Source of the DNA: Prevotella sp.
GTDB taxonomy: Bacteria; Bacteroidota; Bacteroidia; Bacteroidales; Bacteroidaceae
Length of the DNA stretch: 48,615 nucleotides
Assembly (NCBI GenBank): GCA_016285075.1
Contig: JAEEQB010000035.1
Coordinates: 1-48,615, forward strand
Direction: 5' to 3'
The notes under the pieces are model-generated. The model was not told where the DNA came from. It ran no database searches and was given only the letters and a program-made list of their open reading frames with translations. This document shows, one piece after another, positions 44,713-48,615 of this stretch; within the stretch, counting starts at the first letter, position 1, and each line of letters opens with the position of its first letter. A program made the translations under genes and the position numbers.

Positions 44713-45111
44713 TTATAAATGTATCTCTTTGTCGACCACTTCACCATTCTGAATCTTGAAAGAATTCAGGTGAACACCTTCAAAAAGCGATAGGATGGCA
44801 TAACGGATGGTGGGATCATTTGCCAGACGGAGGTCTTCCTGCGAAGGACGCGAGGGCGAGGCTGGATGACTATGCCAATTGGCGAGAATCTTCAGCCCTT
44901 TGCTTCGAGCATATCTCAGGGCAGCAAACTGGTCCTTGGGTGCGAAGGAAAAGTGTTCTGGCGAGTGGTCGATATTCTCCATCCAGTAGTGCTCTGTCAC
45001 GACATCACCGTCAGGGCCGCTAGTACCCAGCAAGTAACCGCACGTCTCGTTGGGTGCGTCCTGCCGGGCTTGGCTAACTAATTTATCAACAATATCCTGT
45101 GGTATCTTCAT
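44713..45111 (-). CDS. JAMM/MPN+ metalloprotease (Mec+/QbsD/HcyD-like)
   Basis: This 132-residue zinc isopeptidase has the full JAMM set: Glu22 in NETCGYLLG, then WHSHPASPSRPSQED with His80, His82, Ser90 and Asp93. Stand-alone bacterial JAMM proteins next to ubiquitin-like sulfur carriers either release cysteine from the carrier (Mec+ with CysO) or trim C-terminal residues to expose Gly-Gly (QbsD, HcyD). It is last in an operon with a MoeB-like E1 and a carrier ending GGGSI, so trimming is the favoured role. Confidence 0.9.
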   Translation of the reverse strand: MKIPQDIVDKLVSQARQDAPNETCGYLLGTSGPDGDVVTEHYWMENIDHSPEHFSFAPKDQFAALRYARSKGLKILANWHSHPASPSRPSQEDLRLANDPTIRYAILSLFEGVHLNSFKIQNGEVVDKEIHL

Positions 45112-45132
45112 TTTTCAATGCATAATTATCGT

Positions 45133-45939
45133 TCAATGTTTCAAATCACACGCAGCCTGTTCGTAGTCTATCAGGTGGTCAATGGTGGGGTTCGTGCCAC
45201 AGATGGCGCATGAGTCGCGATGCTTTACAGGCACCGTACGGAACTGCATGGTCTTGGCATCGAAAGTGAGCAGACGATTTGTTAATAACTCACCAATACC
45301 CGTGAAGTATTTCAATGTCTCTGCAGCCTGGATGGTCCCCAGCATACCTGCGATAGCTCCCAATACTCCAGCCTGCGAGCAGGTAGGTACAGCACCCACA
45401 GGAGGCGGTTCTTTAAACATGCAACGGTAACAAGCCGTGCCTGGCAGATGGGTGAACGTCTGGCCGTTGAAACGCAGGATACCACCATGTGAGAAAGGCT
45501 TCCCCGCCATCACACACGCATCGTTGATGAGGAACTTCACAGGGAAGTTGTCTGTACCATCGACGATAAAATCGTATTCCTTGATGATGTCGAGTGCATT
45601 CGACGAGTCAAGAAACTCGTAGTAGGTGTCCACCTTCACGTCGGGGTTGATGGCCTTGATCTTCTCTTCGGCACTCTTCACTTTCGGCACACCCACGTCC
45701 TTAGTGAAGTGGATGACCTGGCGCTGCAAGTTCGAGAGATCCACCACATCGGCATCCACAATGCCAATGGTACCGATGCCTGCCGCAGCGAGATAGAGCG
45801 ACACTGGAGCACCCAGCCCTCCGGCTCCCACCACGAGCACACGCGCGTTCATTATCTTTTCTTGTCCCTCTACACCTACATCCTGCAACAGGATATGTCG
45901 CGAATAACGCTGTATCTGCTCTTCTGTAAAGTCAATCAT
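45133..45939 (-). CDS. E1-like sulfur-carrier adenylyltransferase (MoeB/ThiF family)
   Basis: This 268-residue enzyme adenylates the C-terminal Gly of a ThiS/MoaD-type carrier with ATP, prior to sulfur transfer. Motifs are the nucleotide loop GAGGLGAP (residues 38-45), DADVVDLSNLQRQ with the catalytic Arg, VDGTDNFPVKFLIN, CYRC and CAICG zinc ligands, and PTCSQAGVLG with a conserved Cys. No rhodanese domain is attached. It overlaps the carrier gene by four bases (ATGA), and AGGAGG within the carrier's last Gly codons lies six bases before its ATG, serving as a ribosome-binding site. Confidence 0.9.
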   Translation of the reverse strand: MIDFTEEQIQRYSRHILLQDVGVEGQEKIMNARVLVVGAGGLGAPVSLYLAAAGIGTIGIVDADVVDLSNLQRQVIHFTKDVGVPKVKSAEEKIKAINPDVKVDTYYEFLDSSNALDIIKEYDFIVDGTDNFPVKFLINDACVMAGKPFSHGGILRFNGQTFTHLPGTACYRCMFKEPPPVGAVPTCSQAGVLGAIAGMLGTIQAAETLKYFTGIGELLTNRLLTFDAKTMQFRTVPVKHRDSCAICGTNPTIDHLIDYEQAACDLKH

Positions 45940-46154
45940 ATAGATCCTCCTCCCATGAAATACAGGAAATCGACCTTGTCGCCTTCCTTGAGTTGAATAC
46001 TCTCCCAGTCCTCTCGCTCGGCAAACTCTTCATTCACCTGCACGCTGACCATTTCTGGCTGCTGTACATCGTTCTGCTGAATCAGCTCACTTACATTGAG
46101 CGGCAGGCTTACTTCCTGCGCGTCTCCATTTACATAAATCTTTGCCATAATCAT
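45936..46154 (-). CDS. ThiS/MoaD/CysO-like sulfur carrier protein with masked C-terminus (GGGSI)
   Basis: This is a beta-grasp protein of 72 residues (70 if ATG 46148 is used). Hallmarks are MAKIYVNG at the N-terminus, LNVSELIQQ and KEGDKVDFLYFMGGG near the C-terminus. ThiS, MoaD and CysO end in free Gly-Gly, which is adenylated and converted to a thiocarboxylate. Here two more residues, Ser-Ile, follow Gly68-Gly70. QbsE and HcyS have comparable extensions removed by a JAMM protease, and such a protease is encoded two genes on. It is the first gene of carrier-E1-JAMM, under dyad control. With cysK under the same operator, a thiocarboxylate route to cysteine (or homocysteine) is more likely than thiamine synthesis. 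Confidence 0.85.
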   Translation of the reverse strand: MIMAKIYVNGDAQEVSLPLNVSELIQQNDVQQPEMVSVQVNEEFAEREDWESIQLKEGDKVDFLYFMGGGSI

Positions 46155-46173
46155 TTGAGTTTGAATCTGGGTG

Positions 46174-46297
46174 CAAAGGTACGGCGATTTTCACGATGCT
46201 ACAATCCCATAGGAATGGTAAATCGCATACCATATCATGGGTATGCAAAATGCCGCGAATAAGTGATTGTGGGAGTGCCAAAACCGCCGTACCTTTG
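46174..46297. promoter_or_regulatory. Divergent regulatory region with three dyads shared by the carrier and encapsulin operons
   Basis: Leftward -7 box TACCTTTG at 46174-46181 and rightward TACCTTTG at 46290-46297. Proximal dyads are TTACCATTCCTATGGGAT (46204-46221, leftward sense) and ATGCCGCGAATAAGTGAT (46250-46267). Each is centred 35 bp from its own box. The middle dyad ATACCATATCATGGGTAT (46227-46244) is centred exactly 58 bp from both boxes, so one bound complex could control both operons. Confidence 0.8.
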
Positions 46298-46405
46298 CAG
46301 CGTGATTCAATCACAGTGCGAAGTCAGGCTGCACCTCGGCATAGAGCAAGTTCTCAGCACCCGATTTGCATTGACTTTGCCACCCAGACTCAAACGCATA
46401 AAAAT

Positions 46406-46885
46406 ATGGCAGAAAACAAGAAACTAAGCATCATCGCCTTCAGCGGCGATTTCGACAAACTGACAGCAGTATTTACATTAGGTACGGGCGCGGCAGCTGT
46501 AGGGTACGAGGTGAACATCTTCTTCACCTTCTGGGGCCTCGACGCCATCAAGCAGAAACAGGGCCGAAGCTTTACCGGAGGCAACTGGCTGACGAAGATC
46601 TTTGGCTTCATGATGGGCGGTCTGAAAGCCACTCCCACGAGCCGCTTCAACTTCCTCGGTGCAGGGCCGAAGATATTCCGCTACTTGATGCGCAAGAACA
46701 ATGTGGCAACGCTCGAAGAACTCGTTGAGGCCGCGAAGGCCCTCGGCATCAACCTCTATGCCTGTGAGATGGCGATGCACGTACTCGGTCTGAAGAAGGA
46801 GGACTTCATCCCTGAAGTGAAGGATGTGCTCGGCGTGGCTTCCTTCCTCCATCTCTCCGAAGGTGGACAGACATTATTTATTTAA
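46406..46885 (+). CDS. DsrE/DsrF/DrsH-like sulfur-relay protein (DsrE2 type)
   Basis: I start it at ATG 46406 (MAENKKLSIIAFSGDF); the leader from the -7 box is about 100 bases. The 160-residue protein has the DsrE fold and the DsrE2 features FFTFWGLDAIKQK, a hydrophobic GFMMGGLKAT segment that may touch the membrane, and Cys120 in LYACEMAMHVLG, the position of the persulfide-carrying Cys. Such proteins pass sulfane sulfur with TusA. A TusA-like gene follows after 12 bases and an encapsulin shell gene after that. Confidence 0.88.
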   Translation: MAENKKLSIIAFSGDFDKLTAVFTLGTGAAAVGYEVNIFFTFWGLDAIKQKQGRSFTGGNWLTKIFGFMMGGLKATPTSRFNFLGAGPKIFRYLMRKNNVATLEELVEAAKALGINLYACEMAMHVLGLKKEDFIPEVKDVLGVASFLHLSEGGQTLFI

Positions 46886-46897
46886 ATTGGTAAGGAT

Positions 46898-47122
46898 ATG
46901 GCAACAAAAGTATTAGACATCACGAAGGAGCATTGCCCGATGACCTTCGTCAAGACAAAGATTGAACTCTCAAAGCTCCAGCCGGGCGATATTCTCGAAG
47001 TACTGCTTGCTGAGGGCGAACCGCTCGACAACGTTCCCCGCAATGCCAAGGAGCAGGGCTACAACGTCCTCTCTGTAGAGCATGTAGAAGGCACTACACA
47101 TAAAGTAACAATTAAGAAATAA
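46898..47122 (+). CDS. TusA-family sulfur-relay protein
   Basis: This 74-residue protein has the TusA fold with the sulfur-carrying Cys13 in HCPMTFVKTKIEL (canonical CPxP is CPMT here), then LQPGDILEVLLAEGEPLDNV. It accepts sulfane sulfur on its Cys from a cysteine desulfurase or rhodanese and passes it on. The variant without the second Pro occurs in TusA paralogues outside the 2-thiouridine pathway. It lies between DsrE2 and the encapsulin shell, making a sulfur-transfer set. Confidence 0.9.
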   Translation: MATKVLDITKEHCPMTFVKTKIELSKLQPGDILEVLLAEGEPLDNVPRNAKEQGYNVLSVEHVEGTTHKVTIKK

Positions 47123-47156
47123 TACATTAATCATACATATTTAAACTCAAACGATT

Positions 47157-48596
47157 ATGGCAGATTCTAATTTACAGCGCAGTGTGACCACTGCTACCGC
47201 CAGACGCCTGGCTACGACCACCAAGACCGCCCCACAGATGGGCAGTATCACTCCAAGACTATTGCTGAAACTCCTGCCTTGGGTACAGGTCTCTGGCGGA
47301 ACATTTCGTGTGAACCGCACAAAAGTAGAACTTCGTAAGAATGACCGTCTGCCCATCCGGTATGTGAACGGCGTACCATCGTTCACGGCGAAGAACCTGA
47401 AGGCCATCCCTCTCTTCTCTGAGTTCGACGACGAGATTCTGAACCGCCTCGTGAGTTCGTTCGAGACCAAAGAGGTGGATGTGGACAAACTCTTCGTAGA
47501 GGAGGGCAAGGACAAGCAGCGCTTCTTCATCGTGGCGAGCGGACAGGCCGAGGTCATCAGCAAGGGTCCTCATGGCGAGGACCTGCGGATAGCTCTTTTG
47601 GGCGACGGTGAGTACTTCGGGGAGGCAGACCTGCTTGACGAGCAGGAATCAACGGTCAGTGTCCGAGCCATTACACCCACGGTGTTCCTTGGCCTGAAGC
47701 TGAAGGAACTCATCAAGTTTATTAAAGAGGTGCCTGATTTCCGCGAGACTTTCACCAAGGCTGTCGATAAGCAGTTGCGCCTGAAGGCATCGGTGAACGA
47801 CAACGGTGAGAAGCACATCGATCTAGTGAGCGGGCACGAGGAGGACAACATCATCCCTGAGACCTACATCGATTACGAGGAGAATCCCACGGAATACCCG
47901 CTGAACACACTGCAAACCGTTGTTCGCGTACATACTCGTGTGAGCGACCTCTACAACAACCCCTACAACCAGCTCGAAGAGCAGCTGCGCCTGTCGATCG
48001 AGAGCATCAAGGAACGACAAGAGTGGGAACTTATCAACAACAAGAAGTTTGGTTTGCTGGCAGCTGCCAATCCCGCCTACCGCATCACCACCCGATATGG
48101 TGCGCCCACTCCCGATGACCTCGACGAACTGTTGTCACTCGTATGGAAGGAGCCAGCCTTCTTCATCGCCAATCCTCGTGCCATCGCCGCTTTCGAGCGC
48201 GAATGTACCTGGCGCGGCGTACCCCCTGTAACCACCGATCTCTTCGGCACGAAGGTTATCCTGTGGCGCGGCGTGCCCCTCATCCCGTCTGATAAGGTGG
48301 AGGTAGAAGGCCAGTACTTGACAGGTCGCGGCGTTGGCACGACGAAGATCATCCTCGTGCGCGTAGGCGAAAAGAACCAGGGTGTCATTGGGCTGCACCA
48401 GAGCGGTATCCCTGGCGAGATAGCACCTTCGCTCTCTGCCCGTCTGATGGGGCTCGACAAGTTTGGCGTGGCCTCATATCTGCTCACTAAGTACTTCTCG
48501 CTGGCCTCACTGACCGACGATGCCATCGCCGTGCTCGAGAACGTAGAGGTGGGTTATTATCATGATTATCAGCACAGGAACAAAGTCGAGAAATAA
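47157..48596 (+). CDS. Family 2 encapsulin shell protein with a cNMP-binding-like domain (2B type)
   Basis: The 479-residue protein should form an HK97-fold protein nanocompartment. Residues 1-75 form an extended N-arm plus the start of the shell fold (ITPRLLLKLLPWVQVSGGTFRVNR). Residues about 81-200 are a CRP-type cyclic-nucleotide domain (LKAIPLFSEF to FLGLKLKELIKF). The rest is the shell (LSIESIKERQEWELINN, AFERECTWRGVPP, GVIGLHQSGIPGEIAPSL, YSLTK-type end). The phosphate-binding cassette is GEADLLDEQESTVSV, without the Arg and Ala-Thr of GExxxxxxxPRAAT, so cyclic-nucleotide binding is doubtful. Family 2 shells often package cysteine desulfurase. The upstream DsrE2 and TusA genes support a sulfur cargo, probably encoded just beyond the window. 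Confidence 0.88.
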   Translation: MADSNLQRSVTTATARRLATTTKTAPQMGSITPRLLLKLLPWVQVSGGTFRVNRTKVELRKNDRLPIRYVNGVPSFTAKNLKAIPLFSEFDDEILNRLVSSFETKEVDVDKLFVEEGKDKQRFFIVASGQAEVISKGPHGEDLRIALLGDGEYFGEADLLDEQESTVSVRAITPTVFLGLKLKELIKFIKEVPDFRETFTKAVDKQLRLKASVNDNGEKHIDLVSGHEEDNIIPETYIDYEENPTEYPLNTLQTVVRVHTRVSDLYNNPYNQLEEQLRLSIESIKERQEWELINNKKFGLLAAANPAYRITTRYGAPTPDDLDELLSLVWKEPAFFIANPRAIAAFERECTWRGVPPVTTDLFGTKVILWRGVPLIPSDKVEVEGQYLTGRGVGTTKIILVRVGEKNQGVIGLHQSGIPGEIAPSLSARLMGLDKFGVASYLLTKYFSLASLTDDAIAVLENVEVGYYHDYQHRNKVEK

Positions 48597-48615
48597 ATGA
48601 TCAGTATATCAGAAC
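48597..48615 (+). CDS. Start of a further gene, truncated by the window (candidate encapsulin cargo)
   Basis: An ATG directly follows the shell gene TAA (TAAATG) and reads MISISE to the window edge. Its contiguity suggests the next gene of the operon. By analogy with family 2 encapsulin operons it could be the cargo, most likely a cysteine desulfurase, but six codons show nothing of this. Confidence 0.35.

Noticed and set aside
45936..46154. Thiamine biosynthesis ThiS
   Set aside because: It ends GGGSI rather than GG, is paired with a JAMM protease, and no thiamine synthesis gene is nearby.
47157..48596. Crp/Fnr-type transcription factor
   Set aside because: Only residues about 81-200 are cNMP-like; there is no helix-turn-helix, and the flanking sequence is family 2 encapsulin shell.

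Overview
The window is chromosomal DNA of a Bacteroidota bacterium, most likely Prevotellaceae (Prevotella, Segatella or Xylanibacter type). This rests on the many TAnnTTTG -7 promoter boxes (typically TACCTTTG or TAACTTTG), a SusC/SusD pair, a PL11 rhamnogalacturonan lyase with a Prevotella-style C-terminal tail, and family-level gene content. The species assignment is inference. No tRNA, rRNA, CRISPR array or complete insertion sequence was seen.

Layout, left to right. 0-1.5 kb: two small unknown genes, a palindromic repeat that abuts a truncated VapC-type toxin gene, a probable 6S-like RNA with its own promoter and terminator, and a heptamer tandem array. 1.5-6.8 kb: ribE, a hotdog thioesterase, a second copy of the palindrome, then tatA-tatC with a membrane polyferredoxin and a Tat-exported lipoprotein Fe-S aldo/keto reductase. 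6.8-11.2 kb: a terminator expanded into 34-bp tandem repeats, a heterodimeric ABC exporter and a B3/B4-domain protein. 11.3-17 kb: PL11 lyase, an unknown gene, ligA and an SGNH hydrolase. 17-19.6 kb: ECF sigma factor, anti-sigma-like membrane protein, secreted unknown protein and a Fic-like remnant. 19.7-25 kb: cysK, a heavy-metal trio (HMA protein, TonB receptor, small exported Cys/His protein) and a dicarboxylate/amino-acid:cation symporter. 25.1-42.9 kb: a long leftward block with five consecutive exported peptidases/amidohydrolases, a TonB receptor with a CxxxM motif, a YtkA-like lipoprotein, an exported double-OsmC protein, SusD, SusC and a periplasmic binding protein. 43-48.6 kb: tcdA, an SDR, a leftward operon (ThiS/MoaD-like carrier, MoeB/ThiF-type E1, JAMM protease) and a divergent rightward operon (DsrE2-like, TusA-like, family 2 encapsulin shell with a cNMP-like domain) that continues off the window.

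The main discovery candidate is a regulon tied together by one operator. An 18-bp dyad, roughly ATACCA-N6-TGGTAT, is centred 35 bp upstream of the centre of the -7 box at six promoters: cysK, the symporter, the five-hydrolase operon, the binding protein-SusCD operon, the carrier/MoeB/JAMM operon and the DsrE2-TusA-encapsulin operon. At four of these a clear second dyad sits 22-23 bp further upstream (57-58 bp from the box); the hydrolase promoter has a weak one, and the symporter has none. In the divergent region one distal dyad is equidistant (58 bp) from both -7 boxes. The target genes point to cysteine/sulfur acquisition. Two features strengthen this: a leader ORF in front of the binding protein-SusCD operon with four consecutive Cys codons followed by a Met-rich stretch, and a carrier protein ending GGGSI, which would need the neighbouring JAMM protease to expose a diglycine end. 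I read the whole as a candidate sulfur-starvation network that combines uptake, amide/peptide hydrolysis, a thiocarboxylate sulfur carrier and an encapsulin compartment. The sequence patterns are seen directly; the physiological role is inference.
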